This document shows positions 1 to 8,524 of a stretch of 64,000 nt of DNA, piece after piece. Positions within the stretch are counted from its first letter, which is position 1. Each line of letters opens with the position of its first letter. This DNA is from Acidobacteriota bacterium (GTDB taxonomy: Bacteria; Acidobacteriota; UBA6911; RPQK01; JAJDTT01), in NCBI GenBank assembly GCA_028874215.1, contig JAPPLF010000083.1, positions 1 to 64,000 on the forward strand, read 5' to 3'. Both the position numbers and the translations under genes were made by a program. The notes under the pieces were generated by a model, which saw nothing but the letters and a program-made list of their open reading frames with translations, did not search any database and was not told the origin of the DNA.

Positions 1-52
1 ACCGGCGCTATTTCAATGATTTGCTAGGGCTTGAGGGGCAGTGAAGTTCCGC

Positions 53-1024
53 TTAGAAATCCCCGCTCCCTGCGGCGATGGCGTCCACTTCCTGCACCTG
101 TTCCGGCGAGAGCGTCCAGTCGGCGGCCGCGGCGTTGGCTTCCAGTTGTTCGATGCTGGTGACCGCCACCAGGACCGTGCAGACGTAGGGCTTGTCCCGC
201 AGCCAGGCGATGGCCAGTTCACCCAGCCGGCGGCCGTGATCCCGGGTCCAGGCATCGAGACGCTCGACAATCTCCAGACGCTCGCCGGTCATGTAGCGGG
301 CCAGGACGGGGCTCGGATTCTTCCAGGCCCGGGTGCCGCGCGGGATCAGCGCGCCCCGGCGATACTTGCCCGTCAGGACGCCTTGGGCCAGGGGGGAGTA
401 GGCGGCGATGCTCAGCCCGTGGTGGAGGCAGGAGGGAAGGACCTCGGCTTCCAGCGACCGTTCGAAGAGGTTGTACGGCGACTGGCTGACCAGGAACGGC
501 GCGTATCCGCGCCGCTCGGCAACGCCGCTCGCCGTGGCGATTTCCCAGCCCGCGTAGTTGGAGCATCCGACGTAGCGCACCCTCCCCTGGCGAACCAGGT
601 CGTCGAAGGCGCGGAGCGTCTCTTCGATGGGCGTCTCAGGATCCGGCCGGTGCGCATAGTAGAGGTCGACGTAGTCCGTATCCAGCCGGCGAAGCGTGCC
701 CTCGATGCTGCTCATGATGTGGCCGCGCGAGAGCCCCGCATCGTTGGGGCCGTCGCCCACCCGCAGGCCCACCTTGCTGGCGATGACGAAACGGTCGCGC
801 CGTCCGGCGACGGCCCTTCCGATGTAGGTTTCGGAGACGCCGCGCGAGTACATGTCGGCGGTGTCGATGTGGTTGATGCCCAGGTCGGCCGCCCGGTGGA
901 TAATGGCGGCCGTCTCCCTTTCGTCGCAGTGGTGGGTGAAACTCTCGTGCTGGCCGAATACGTTGGTGCCCAGGCCGAGGATCGAGATTCTGAGGCCGCT
1001 GTTTCCAAGCTGACGGTATTGCAT
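53..1024 (-). CDS. Aldo/keto reductase
   Basis: A cytoplasmic NAD(P)H-dependent oxidoreductase of the aldo/keto reductase superfamily (323 aa, usual length). The catalytic tetrad is visible: D54 and Y59 in the DTADMY segment, K84 in IASKVG and H125 in YYAHRP. The C-terminal part carries the expected SPLAQGVLTGKY segment that contributes to cofactor binding. The start ATG has GGAG about ten bases upstream. It lies downstream of the TonB-dependent receptor on the same strand, with about 230 bases and a hairpin cluster between them, so co-transcription is possible but not shown. The sequence resembles the broad group annotated as voltage-gated-potassium-channel beta-like or L-glyceraldehyde 3-phosphate reductases. 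The substrate cannot be told. The first 52 bases of the window, beyond its stop codon, show nothing recognisable. Confidence 0.93.
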   Translation of the reverse strand: MQYRQLGNSGLRISILGLGTNVFGQHESFTHHCDERETAAIIHRAADLGINHIDTADMYSRGVSETYIGRAVAGRRDRFVIASKVGLRVGDGPNDAGLSRGHIMSSIEGTLRRLDTDYVDLYYAHRPDPETPIEETLRAFDDLVRQGRVRYVGCSNYAGWEIATASGVAERRGYAPFLVSQSPYNLFERSLEAEVLPSCLHHGLSIAAYSPLAQGVLTGKYRRGALIPRGTRAWKNPSPVLARYMTGERLEIVERLDAWTRDHGRRLGELAIAWLRDKPYVCTVLVAVTSIEQLEANAAAADWTLSPEQVQEVDAIAAGSGDF

Positions 1025-1072
1025 CGGGCTTCTCTCCTGGATTGATAGGGGCCTGCGGGGAAGAAATCCGGG

Positions 1073-1141
1073 TCAGACCAAACCCGAAATCGGATTCCCC
1101 TGCTCGTCGCTGGCGCCGATGATCTGTCCCCCCTTCCCCAT
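1073..1141 (-). pseudogene. Possible remnant of a DUF1501-like gene
   Basis: A 22-codon open stretch in the intergenic space reads GKGGQIIGASDEQGNP near its start. This closely recalls the GGxVIGATDE segment near the C-terminus of DUF1501 proteins; the DUF1501 protein at 32794-34230 has FIYGASDELGYKP in the same place. No other part of such a gene is recognisable beside it. It may be a decayed fragment or chance. Confidence 0.15.
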
Positions 1142-1150
1142 CACGAGATC

Positions 1151-1250
1151 AGCGGTTGGAAACCGCCGCTGCGGGAAGGTGATTTCCAATCGTCCGGTTC
1201 CCCTCGTATGCCGATGTCCAAAGAACCGGCGGTTAGGAAACCGCCGCTCC
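1151..1250. repeat. Intergenic hairpin repeat cluster 1 (two units)
   Basis: Two members of the window-wide hairpin family. At 1152-1166, GCGGTT and AACCGC flank the loop GGA. At 1227-1246, an eight-base arm CGGCGGTT and its perfect complement flank AGGA, followed by GCTCC. Read on the minus strand, the second unit starts with GGAGC four bases after the stop of the TonB-receptor gene. No T-run follows, so this is not a classical intrinsic terminator. Confidence 0.8.
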
Positions 1251-1254
1251 AACC

Positions 1255-4200
1255 TCAAAAATTGAGGCGGAGGGAGAATTGGAATTGCCTCGGAGGAAAT
1301 GCCGAGGTGTATGAGAACGGCTCCGTCACCGGTCCCCGGCGCCCCTTGTACGACGACGGAAGTTCCTCCAGCGTGACGTTTCCGACGGTGCCGTTGACGT
1401 TCTTGAAATTGGTGCGGTTGAGCAGGTTGAATCCTTCGGCCACCACATCCACGCTCACGTCCTCCAAGACCGGGATCCGGCGCTTCAGGCGCAGGTCGGC
1501 GCTGAAGAAGTTGGGTCCGATGCCCACGTTGCGCCCCAGGCCCCAGGGCCGGTGCGTGTCGTTGTGCCGGTCCCCCACGTTGTCGTAGCCTGTATTCAGA
1601 TTGAACGGGGCGAATGAGCGTGCGGTGACAATCCCCGAGATGGTGAGGTCTCCGAGCAGGTTGTCCAGGAAGCCCTTTCCCCGGCCGGCCTTCCAGGGAA
1701 GCTGAGCCATGGAGCGGACGACGAACCGGTGACCGCGGTGGTAGGCCGAGAGGGCCATCTCGGCCGCCGCGTCCCATTGCAGGTGCGGCTGGAACGACGT
1801 GTTGTAATCGGTGATCTCGTCCATCGCCTTGCTCCAGGTGTGATGAGCCGAGATCTGGAACCCTTCCGAGAAGCGCTTCTCCAGTTGCAGGATCAGGGCG
1901 TGGTAGAAGGAATTGGACCAGCTTCCGTAAATGTTGTCCTGCAGGACATTTGGATTGCGAAAACCGATGATGGGGCGTCCCAGGGCGTTGGTCCCGGCCT
2001 GGTAAGGGTTGACGTCGAGCGGACGGATGATGTGGACGCCCCGGTTGAAGTTGTATCCGGCCGAAAGGGCGAATCCGGCCGCCTCCCTCTGGATCTCCAG
2101 GCTCGCCTGTTGGGCGTAGGGATTCACGATGTCGTCCGCGATCCGGAACCGCACGTGGAAGGGCAGTCCGGGCTCAGGTACGAATCCATGGACGGCCAGG
2201 TCCTCGGCCGTGACCGGCCGCTTGCCCAGGACGCCGCGGTTCAAGAGTGTATGGTAGATCTCCGCCGAGTTGAGCAGATCTCCGGTCAGTGCGCTGTTGA
2301 CTCCCGGGACGCCGTTCAGGGGAATGAAGACCTGAATGATCTGCTGGGCCTCCTCTCCCAGCAGGTCGTCGATGAACGTGATGTGGCCGTCGATCCGGGC
2401 ATGGAAGATCCCGTACCCGCCCCGGATGACGGTCTTGGCGTCGGGACTCCAGGCGAATCCCACGCGGGGACCGAAGTTGTCGTTGTCCCGGGGGAATTCC
2501 GCCTTGCGAAAGAGTTCGTAGCGCAGCCCGAGGGTGAGCAGGAAGTTTTGGTGAATGCGCCACGAGTCCTCGACGAAGAAGCCGAAATTGTGAGCCCAAC
2601 CGGTGTAGAAGGGGTCGCCGAAACCCTGCTGGTAGACCAGGGGCAGGCCGAGCGCATAGGCCTGCAGTGAGGAGATGGGGGCATCGATCGCTGCGGCCAT
2701 TTGGGCTTGGCCGGCCGAGTGGAACAGGTCCTTGAGCAATGGGGAGACGGTGTACCCGGCCCCCTCGTCGATCAGAACCCAGAGCGGAATGGCCTCTCCG
2801 AAGATGAACTTCCCGCTGAAGAAGGTCTCGGACCGCGCCCGGTCGTAGTATGGATTGTAGTCGGCGCCGAACTTGACCGAATGCCGTCCGGAGACGTAGG
2901 TGAAGTTCTGCCGGGCCTGCCCCGTCCGCTCCACGTTTCGCGTCGGCAGGATGACGTCCCGTCCGAAGTAGCCGAATCCCTCGATGTCGATGGAGGGACC
3001 GTGAGGGTCGGTGGGATAGACGCCGAAGTCGTGATATCCGATCCCCAGCCAGGTTTCGCTGATCCACTCCGGGCTGATCACCGAGGCGTTCCCGACTGCG
3101 AGCGAGAAGTCGTTCAGGTCGTTGTTGCGGCCCCGGTTGCGGGCGATCAGCGAACCGAAGCTGGTGTTCTGGCTGTTCAGTCCCGTCCAGTTTCCCCGCA
3201 GGAAGAGCTTGTGCGCCGACCCGATGGCGTGGTCGACGCGGGCAATGACTTGCTGCCGCTCTTCCGAGAAGGGGAAGGCCCCGCTGTTGCTTTCGAACAT
3301 CTCGACCACGTGGGGATAGTTCCCGGGAACCAGTGCCTCCGCAAGGTAGCCGACCAACGGAGCCAGAGGCGCGAATTCGGGTGGAGCCGAGTCGCTGCTG
3401 ATCCCGTCGGCCAGAGCCTGCTGCGAGGGTGTCAGGTCGTAGAGAAACGACTTGTCACGGAGCAACGGAACGAACGACGACTCGTGCCGGTCGAGGCGTT
3501 CGTAGGCGGTGTAGAAAAACGTCGTGCCGCGGATGATGGGACCGCCGAACGATCCTCCGCTCTGGGCCCGGGTGTAGGCCGACTCGGCCGGATCGAAGTG
3601 GTTGCGGGCCTGGAACCGGCGGTTGCGGAGCACTCCGAAGACCGATCCCCGGAAATCGTTGGTGCCACCCTTGGTGACGATGTTGATGGTTCCGCCCGGC
3701 GCTCCGCCCAATTCCGAGGAAAACGAATTACGGTTGACCTGAAACTCCTGCACCGCGTCCTGGCTGATGGAGGAACGGACGCTGCCGGTGGAGTAGTTGT
3801 TGTTCAGTCCGTCGATGGTGAAGGTGTTGCCCCGGCCGGTCCCCCCTGCGATGCCGAGTCCGGACGCCGGCGTCGGAGCGATTCGGAAGTCGCGGTCGTC
3901 CGCCACGTAGTTCGAGTCCACCACGCCGGGGGTCAGGAGCGCCAGGTCCAGGTAGTCGCGTCGGTTGATGGGAAGGTCCTCGATGCTGGTGGAGTCGATG
4001 TGGTGGGACTGCTGGGTCCTGTCGCGGGCCACGGCGATTCGCGCCGCTTCCGCCGTAATGACGATTTCTTCGGCGGCCACCACGATTTCCGGAGAGAAGG
4101 ACTGGGTCTCTCCCACCAGCACTTCCATGTCCTGGACCACGTAGGGGGCAAACCCCGGCAACTCGAACCGCAGCGAGTAGAGTCCCGGATCCACCCGGCT

Positions 4201-4452
4201 CAGGACGTACTCTCCCAAGTCCGAAGTGAGGGTCTCCCGGATCACGCCCCGGCCCTGGTAGGTGGCGGTGACGGTGACGCCGGGGAGGACGGCCCGGGTC
4301 TTGTCGTAGACGTAACCGCGGATGGTCCCGGTGTCGGTCTGGGCGGGGAGCAGGACGGTGCCGGCCAGCAAAAGCAGGGCCATGGTCCCGGTTCGGCGAA
4401 CAGGGCGCCCGCAGTTACGAAGCAAAGCACGGAAAAGGCTCTTATTCGACAT
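1255..4452 (-). CDS. TonB-dependent receptor with carboxypeptidase-regulatory-like N-terminal domain
   Basis: A large outer-membrane protein (1065 aa) of the Oar-like/acidobacterial TonB-dependent family. A signal peptide spans about residues 20-38 (MALLLLAGTVLLPAQ). A carboxypeptidase-regulatory-like beta-sandwich follows (GTIRGYVYDKTRAVLPGVTV to about residue 125), then a plug-like region containing the LPINRRDYLDLALLTPG and NTFTIDGLNN motifs and NIVTKGGTNDFRG. A long beta-barrel ends in an aromatic C-terminus (FQFSLRLNF) as expected for assembly by the BAM machinery. ATG 4452 is chosen; a GTG directly before it (4455) is also usable, with GGGAG six to nine bases upstream. No classical TonB box was identified. 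Such proteins are usually taken as importers of large organic ligands; the ligand here is unknown. Confidence 0.92.
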   Translation of the reverse strand: MSNKSLFRALLRNCGRPVRRTGTMALLLLAGTVLLPAQTDTGTIRGYVYDKTRAVLPGVTVTATYQGRGVIRETLTSDLGEYVLSRVDPGLYSLRFELPGFAPYVVQDMEVLVGETQSFSPEIVVAAEEIVITAEAARIAVARDRTQQSHHIDSTSIEDLPINRRDYLDLALLTPGVVDSNYVADDRDFRIAPTPASGLGIAGGTGRGNTFTIDGLNNNYSTGSVRSSISQDAVQEFQVNRNSFSSELGGAPGGTINIVTKGGTNDFRGSVFGVLRNRRFQARNHFDPAESAYTRAQSGGSFGGPIIRGTTFFYTAYERLDRHESSFVPLLRDKSFLYDLTPSQQALADGISSDSAPPEFAPLAPLVGYLAEALVPGNYPHVVEMFESNSGAFPFSEERQQVIARVDHAIGSAHKLFLRGNWTGLNSQNTSFGSLIARNRGRNNDLNDFSLAVGNASVISPEWISETWLGIGYHDFGVYPTDPHGPSIDIEGFGYFGRDVILPTRNVERTGQARQNFTYVSGRHSVKFGADYNPYYDRARSETFFSGKFIFGEAIPLWVLIDEGAGYTVSPLLKDLFHSAGQAQMAAAIDAPISSLQAYALGLPLVYQQGFGDPFYTGWAHNFGFFVEDSWRIHQNFLLTLGLRYELFRKAEFPRDNDNFGPRVGFAWSPDAKTVIRGGYGIFHARIDGHITFIDDLLGEEAQQIIQVFIPLNGVPGVNSALTGDLLNSAEIYHTLLNRGVLGKRPVTAEDLAVHGFVPEPGLPFHVRFRIADDIVNPYAQQASLEIQREAAGFALSAGYNFNRGVHIIRPLDVNPYQAGTNALGRPIIGFRNPNVLQDNIYGSWSNSFYHALILQLEKRFSEGFQISAHHTWSKAMDEITDYNTSFQPHLQWDAAAEMALSAYHRGHRFVVRSMAQLPWKAGRGKGFLDNLLGDLTISGIVTARSFAPFNLNTGYDNVGDRHNDTHRPWGLGRNVGIGPNFFSADLRLKRRIPVLEDVSVDVVAEGFNLLNRTNFKNVNGTVGNVTLEELPSSYKGRRGPVTEPFSYTSAFPPRQFQFSLRLNF

Positions 4453-4687
4453 CACCTGATACTCCCGATCGAATCAACCACGCCATCCCGCGTAGCAGGG
4501 CGAAACCGGCCGAATGGATGTGGACTCTGATGGTACGGGGAACCTGGCGGAAATCCCGGATCGATTCGTCCCGGGTTGGCTCCGTGATGCTCATTCGTGG
4601 CGCAATGTCTTGCAAAAAAACTCAGTCTTTCAGAATCGAACCCTGATTTCCAGACCTCCGGGAGGGGGGTTGGCGAGGCGCCTGGAC

Positions 4688-4740
4688 GGGGGACTGTCTC
4701 GTCCCCCAAAACCCCGGAACCGGGGGTTGGAAACCTCCGC
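4688..4740. repeat. Intergenic hairpin repeat cluster 2 (two units)
   Basis: Two different arm types side by side in the 370-base space between the receptor and the MORN protein. At 4688-4707, GGGGGAC and GTCCCCC flank a six-base loop. At 4721-4739, CGGGGGTT and AACCTCCG flank GGA, with one G-T wobble pair. The rest of the space (4453-4687) holds a run of seven or eight A at about 4613-4620 and no other feature I can support; no convincing promoter for the receptor was found. Confidence 0.75.
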
Positions 4741-4822
4741 TACTGTCCGATTTCGATCACTCGGAGCCGGTGAAGGGGCAGCGCTGAAGTTTCTCCCGGC
4801 TGCGTCCGCACTCCGCCCCGGC

Positions 4823-5836
4823 CTACTCGTAATACGCTACGCCGTTCCGGTAATACACGTTGCTCGTGCTTCCGTCCTTGTTGCGGATGAGCCAGTCGCC
4901 GTCCATCTCGCCGTACAGGTACTGACCCTTCCAGAGGCCGCCGTCGGCAAGGCGCCACTCCCAATCGCCGTGCATTTCGTCGTCGAAGTACGGCCCTTCC
5001 CAGACGGTGCCGTCGGCATGGCGGACGACCCAGTCGCCGTTCCTCATGCCGTCCACATAAGGGCCTTCCCAGACACCGCGATAGGCGTCGCGCACGACCC
5101 ATCGGCCCTGCCTCACGCCGGCCACGAAGGGGCCCTTCCAGACGGCGCCGTCGGCCCGGCGTTCGACCCAGAGGCCGTGTTTCAGCCCGGCGACGTAGGG
5201 TCCTTCCGAGACGTCCCCGTTCGCTTCGCGCACCACCCAGTCGCCCTGCCGCTTGCCGTACAGGAGACGTCCGGTTGCTTCCACCGTTGACTTGCCGCCG
5301 TCCCAGACCCGCTTGATGGTCCCGGTCCCCTGGGCGACGCTCCCGGTGCAGATGGCCGACCAGGTGACGGACTCCTCCGGCTGGAGGTCAACGTTCCAGG
5401 CGTAGCATCCCGGCTGCTTTGCCAACTCCATCCAGCAATCGGCGCCCTTGGGCTGGTCCGAGCACGAGTTCTGCGCCGGCAGGCTGGCTTCGATATCGAG
5501 CGACAATTCCAGTGCCTCCCGGTAAAACGGGTCGTCCCTCGCGGCCATCCTCAGATACCGGTTCACGGAGTCCATGGCGATCTGGAACGAGCCGGCCGAA
5601 AAGGCCACCTCCGCAACCTTGAAGTCGTAGTCCTCGGGCAACTCGAGATCGTGATCCATCTTCAGATCGCGGGCCTTCTGCATCGATTCGAGCGCCCGGA
5701 CCGGGTCTCCTTGGGCCAGCAGCCGCTCCGCGTGCAACAGATGGCGGTCCACCATCACTTCCGGTGGAAGTTGGGCCGCCGCGACAGCAGCGCCGAAAAG
5801 GACGGAAATGACGACATTGGGGACGGTTCTCGGCAT
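4823..5836 (-). CDS. Secreted MORN-type repeat protein
   Basis: A 337-aa exported protein with three parts. A signal peptide covers about residues 1-22. A helical region (25-120) has TPR-like character (HAERLLAQGDPVRALESMQKA). A small cysteine-containing segment follows at 125-165 (CSDQPKGADCW, QPGCYAWN), with C125, C134, C144 and C163. From about residue 198 there are five 23-residue repeats of the type GDWVVR-x-A-D-G-x-VWEGPYV and a sixth partial copy to the end. The repeat resembles MORN or bacterial toxin-antidote MORN-like motifs (GxWxx...G..EGPY), which in known proteins serve as binding scaffolds or membrane contacts. No enzyme motif is seen. It is probably periplasmic or surface-exposed; the partner is unknown. 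It stands alone between two non-coding spaces. Confidence 0.8.
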   Translation of the reverse strand: MPRTVPNVVISVLFGAAVAAAQLPPEVMVDRHLLHAERLLAQGDPVRALESMQKARDLKMDHDLELPEDYDFKVAEVAFSAGSFQIAMDSVNRYLRMAARDDPFYREALELSLDIEASLPAQNSCSDQPKGADCWMELAKQPGCYAWNVDLQPEESVTWSAICTGSVAQGTGTIKRVWDGGKSTVEATGRLLYGKRQGDWVVREANGDVSEGPYVAGLKHGLWVERRADGAVWKGPFVAGVRQGRWVVRDAYRGVWEGPYVDGMRNGDWVVRHADGTVWEGPYFDDEMHGDWEWRLADGGLWKGQYLYGEMDGDWLIRNKDGSTSNVYYRNGVAYYE

Positions 5837-5999
5837 GCTGGTCCCTCCTGCGGCTCAGCTCGTGCGGGTGTCGTTGAACTGATGATCATCGTAATGAAAT
5901 CGTTCAGATTTTCCAGGATCGTTTAAGATGGGGACTCCAATGCGTTAGAATTTTCTTTCGAGTGCCCGGACAACCTGGGGAAAGGATGGCGTTGACGAT

Positions 6000-6101
6000 A
6001 TGGCCATAAAGGACTGGAGCAAGACAAAGCAGGTCGTGGTCGGTTTCATATCGGGCATGATCGCGACCTGGTTGGTTTTGTGGGCGCTCGGTTGGCCTTA
6101 G
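6000..6101 (+). CDS. Small single-pass membrane peptide (33 aa), hypothetical
   Basis: A short frame in the 302-base space before the enolase-superfamily gene. It encodes a basic, lysine-containing N-terminus (MAIKDWSKTKQ) followed by one hydrophobic segment of about 20 residues (VVVGFISGMIATWLVLWALG) and ends WP. This is the layout of a one-helix inner-membrane peptide with a cytoplasmic N-terminus. GGAAAGGA lies about 14 bases upstream of the ATG, longer than usual spacing. The space has no other gene. A real small protein is plausible because composition and topology are coherent, but conservation in relatives would be needed to be sure. Confidence 0.4.
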   Translation: MAIKDWSKTKQVVVGFISGMIATWLVLWALGWP

Positions 6102-6138
6102 TCCGAAATCCTTGCCAAGTCGTTGAGAATGTTCAGCA

Positions 6139-7374
6139 ATGCACCGTAGGGAATTCCTAGTGCTCTCGTCGGCCGTTCCATTCGGGTCTCCGGGATTCGC
6201 AGGGGTCGAGGACGATCTGAAGATCACCGGTGTGCGACTCGTCCGCATGAGGCCGAAACGGCCGGTTCCCAGCTACGAACCCGCTCCGGACGCTTGGTCC
6301 GCGACAGGCGTCGAAGTCGCCAATCCCGTCTCCATCTACCCCAAGTACAAGCCGATGCGCAGCTTGTTCATGGCGGACGGCCCCGGAATTTCGAGTTTCT
6401 GGGTCGAGATATCGACCAATAAGGGCGTGACCGGCTACGGGCCGGGAGGACCGGCCGGCGGGGTGATCGTCCAAGACCACCTGGCGAAGCTTCTGATGGG
6501 TGAGAACCCCCTCGACATTGAACGCCTTTGGGACATCATGTGGAGATCCACCATGTACTACGGACGCAAGGGCGTGGTGGTGAACGCGATCTCCGGTGTC
6601 GACATCGCTCTCTGGGACATTGCAGGAAAGGTCTGGGACGCTCCGGTCTGGCGTCTCTTGGGCGGGCGGATCCATCCCCGCATTCCATGCTACTGCACGG
6701 GAAACGACATCGAGCAGCATGTCGAATTCGGCTACACGCGCCTCAAGCTCGCACTGCCCTACGGCCCGGCGGACGGCAGGGAGGGCATCCGCAAGAACGT
6801 GGAGCTCGTCAAGCGGGCCCGCTCTGCCGTGGGCCCGGACGGCGATGTCATGATGGACTGCTGGATGGCCCTCACGGAGCGCTACACCCTGGAACTGGCG
6901 GAAGCGTTCGAGCCGTACAACGTCTATTGGCTTGAAGAGGCGCTGCCGCCTGACGATTTCGAGGGATTCGGCCGCCTGCGCCGCCAGATCACCTCCACGC
7001 GAATCGCCACCGGGGAGCATGTGTACACCCGCTATGGCTTCAGGCAACTGCTGAGAGTCGAGGGGGCCGAGATCTGGCAGCCCGACATCAATTGGTGCGG
7101 GGGGATGAGCGAGCTCGTCAAGATTGGGCATCTGGCAGCGGCCCACGACATTCCGGTGATTCCGCACGGCGGCGGCCAGCGGGATGCGGTGCATTTCATC
7201 TACGCCACGCCCAACTCGCCGTGGGCAGAAATGTTCATGCCTGCTCCAGGCGGCCCGGACGTGGTCTACCAGCGCTACGAGGAGGACAACAACCTGACGC
7301 GCGGGCCCGAAGGAATCTACACCAGACCATCTGACGGGCCGGGATTCGGCTGGGAAGTTGAGCCGGAAGCCTGA
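6139..7374 (+). CDS. Enolase-superfamily sugar-acid dehydratase, L-rhamnonate dehydratase-like
   Basis: A 411-aa member of the mandelate racemase/muconate lactonizing group. The motifs closely follow L-rhamnonate dehydratase: MMDCWM (metal ligand D240), VYWLEEALPPDD (E266), TGEHVYTRYGFR (E293, H294), QPDINWCGG and the catalytic-His segment IPHG (H343). The family removes water from a sugar acid, forming a 2-keto-3-deoxy acid, with Mg2+ bound by the D/E/E set. Unusually for the family it begins with a short twin-arginine-like stretch, MHRREFLVLSSAVPF, which may direct export, although the hydrophobic part is weak. The 3' end overlaps the converging kinase gene by 58 bases. No other rhamnose-pathway gene is nearby, so the substrate assignment is inference. 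Confidence 0.85.
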   Translation: MHRREFLVLSSAVPFGSPGFAGVEDDLKITGVRLVRMRPKRPVPSYEPAPDAWSATGVEVANPVSIYPKYKPMRSLFMADGPGISSFWVEISTNKGVTGYGPGGPAGGVIVQDHLAKLLMGENPLDIERLWDIMWRSTMYYGRKGVVVNAISGVDIALWDIAGKVWDAPVWRLLGGRIHPRIPCYCTGNDIEQHVEFGYTRLKLALPYGPADGREGIRKNVELVKRARSAVGPDGDVMMDCWMALTERYTLELAEAFEPYNVYWLEEALPPDDFEGFGRLRRQITSTRIATGEHVYTRYGFRQLLRVEGAEIWQPDINWCGGMSELVKIGHLAAAHDIPVIPHGGGQRDAVHFIYATPNSPWAEMFMPAPGGPDVVYQRYEEDNNLTRGPEGIYTRPSDGPGFGWEVEPEA

Positions 7375-8327
7375 CGGGCTCCGACAAGGCCGCTGGTCAG
7401 CCCCCTTTTCCTCCCGTCAATGACCAAATCGACTGCCTGCAACAAATCGGTCCTGAAGCTCCCGTTCAAGACGGTCTGCCTGCTTTCTTCGGCCCACTTC
7501 GGGAATGTCGGCATCCTTGTTGCCGACACGAGCGCGTAAAGCGTGGCCAGGGGCCGGTCGAGGGTCTTCTCGCCGGGGTCGACGCTTCCGTAGACCTCGC
7601 GGAACCCGGTGACCGCCTCCCCCGACAAAGATCCCACGACATTCCGGAAGTCGCTGTAGCGGGTTCCGATTCCGAGCAGGTCGTAGTCGAATACGATGGC
7701 CTCCATTCCGGGACCTGACTTCCGGCTCAGGGCCAGGTTCGTCCAGTGGAAGTCGTTGTAGTTCAGGGTCGTCCCGAAACCGGCAAGGCCGAGCTTCAGA
7801 AGCTCGATGTGGTCGGCGGCGAGACGCCACGAGTCCATTCGCAGGAGACCCAGGGCGCGGCCCGCCGATTCGATGGTGGCGGGATCGAGCAGATCCTCTT
7901 CCCGTTTGAGGAACGGGGGCAGGCCCGGGCCGGATGCCGCCAGGGACGAGCCTTTCTGATGGAAGTGCCAATACCAGCGGGCCACCGCCTCTCCCACGCT
8001 GCGTTCCCGCACGTCCGACTCGGTGGCCAAGCGCCACGTATCGCTGCAGGTGAGATCTTCCAGGAGGAGATCGGTCTCGGTTTTGGCAATGACGCTGATG
8101 GTGGGTACGCCGAGCTGCCGGAGGAGACTGTAGCCTCGAATCTCATTACCTGGCGTATTGCGGATGAACGACTTGAGAACATAGGAGCACCTGTGGGTGC
8201 GAATTCTGTAGAGACGATGGCCGGGACGGAAGGAGATCGTTTCCACGCGCCGGACCTCGCCGGCAGGGATGCCCAAGCCTTTGAGGCTGTCGCCGATTTC
8301 ATTTTGGATTCCGTGTCCGCTCATCAT
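7317..8327 (-). CDS. APH-fold small-molecule kinase (aminoglycoside phosphotransferase family)
   Basis: A cytoplasmic kinase-fold protein of 336 aa. The visible signature is N-lobe K52 (SYVLKSF), hinge-like LLLEDL at 88-92, the catalytic loop YNDFHWTN with D192 and N197, and the metal-binding DYD segment with D214 (IVFDYDLLGIGTRYSDF). The usual first histidine of the HxD catalytic loop is replaced by Y190. Relatives phosphorylate aminoglycosides, choline, homoserine or other small alcohols; the substrate is not predictable here. The last roughly 20 codons (LVGARQASGSTSQPNPG) run antisense into the enolase-superfamily gene and look like an unstructured tail that may have been acquired by loss of an earlier stop. 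The start is the first of two adjacent ATGs at 8327; the second is equally possible. Confidence 0.82.
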   Translation of the reverse strand: MMSGHGIQNEIGDSLKGLGIPAGEVRRVETISFRPGHRLYRIRTHRCSYVLKSFIRNTPGNEIRGYSLLRQLGVPTISVIAKTETDLLLEDLTCSDTWRLATESDVRERSVGEAVARWYWHFHQKGSSLAASGPGLPPFLKREEDLLDPATIESAGRALGLLRMDSWRLAADHIELLKLGLAGFGTTLNYNDFHWTNLALSRKSGPGMEAIVFDYDLLGIGTRYSDFRNVVGSLSGEAVTGFREVYGSVDPGEKTLDRPLATLYALVSATRMPTFPKWAEESRQTVLNGSFRTDLLQAVDLVIDGRKRGLTSGLVGARQASGSTSQPNPGPSDGLV

Positions 8328-8429
8328 TCCGTGCGACTGCGTACTCTACCTTATTCGAGGCGTTCCGGAGCGATCCCTGCCGTGTGCCGGCGGCACTGTT
8401 CTGATACACTCTGCGGTCGCGTGATCCTG

Positions 8430-8475
8430 CATGAGTTATTCCTTAAGTTATTGATATATAAATATTTACAACATA
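8430..8475 (+). promoter_or_regulatory. AT-rich upstream patch, probable promoter region
   Basis: About 45 bases of very AT-rich sequence in a GC-rich setting, lying 50-95 bases before the YkvI-like gene. It contains TATAAA at 8457-8462, but no good -35 element at the right distance. The remaining part of the space between the two diverging genes (8328-8524) shows nothing else. Confidence 0.3.
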
Positions 8476-8524
8476 CATCCCAGCCTCTGAAGATGTCTTC
8501 GACGAGCTGTCCCATCAAGAACTT

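Noticed and set aside
2701-4530. Long open frame of 609 codons on the plus strand opposite the first TonB-receptor gene
   Set aside because: It is antisense to a clear receptor gene, shows no family motif and has the composition expected of a shadow frame in GC-rich DNA. The same holds for 29292-32375 (minus), 17900-20143 (minus), 37447-39708 (plus) and 60866-63265 (minus).
4608-4620. TTGCAA and poly-A near 4610 as promoter of the first TonB receptor
   Set aside because: No -10 element lies at 16-18 bases on the minus strand, and the operator half-sites seen at the second receptor are absent.
5904-6248. Minus-strand frame of 114 codons overlapping the small membrane peptide and the enolase-superfamily start
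   Set aside because: It has no recognisable domain, overlaps the start of a confident gene antisense and lacks a ribosome-binding site.
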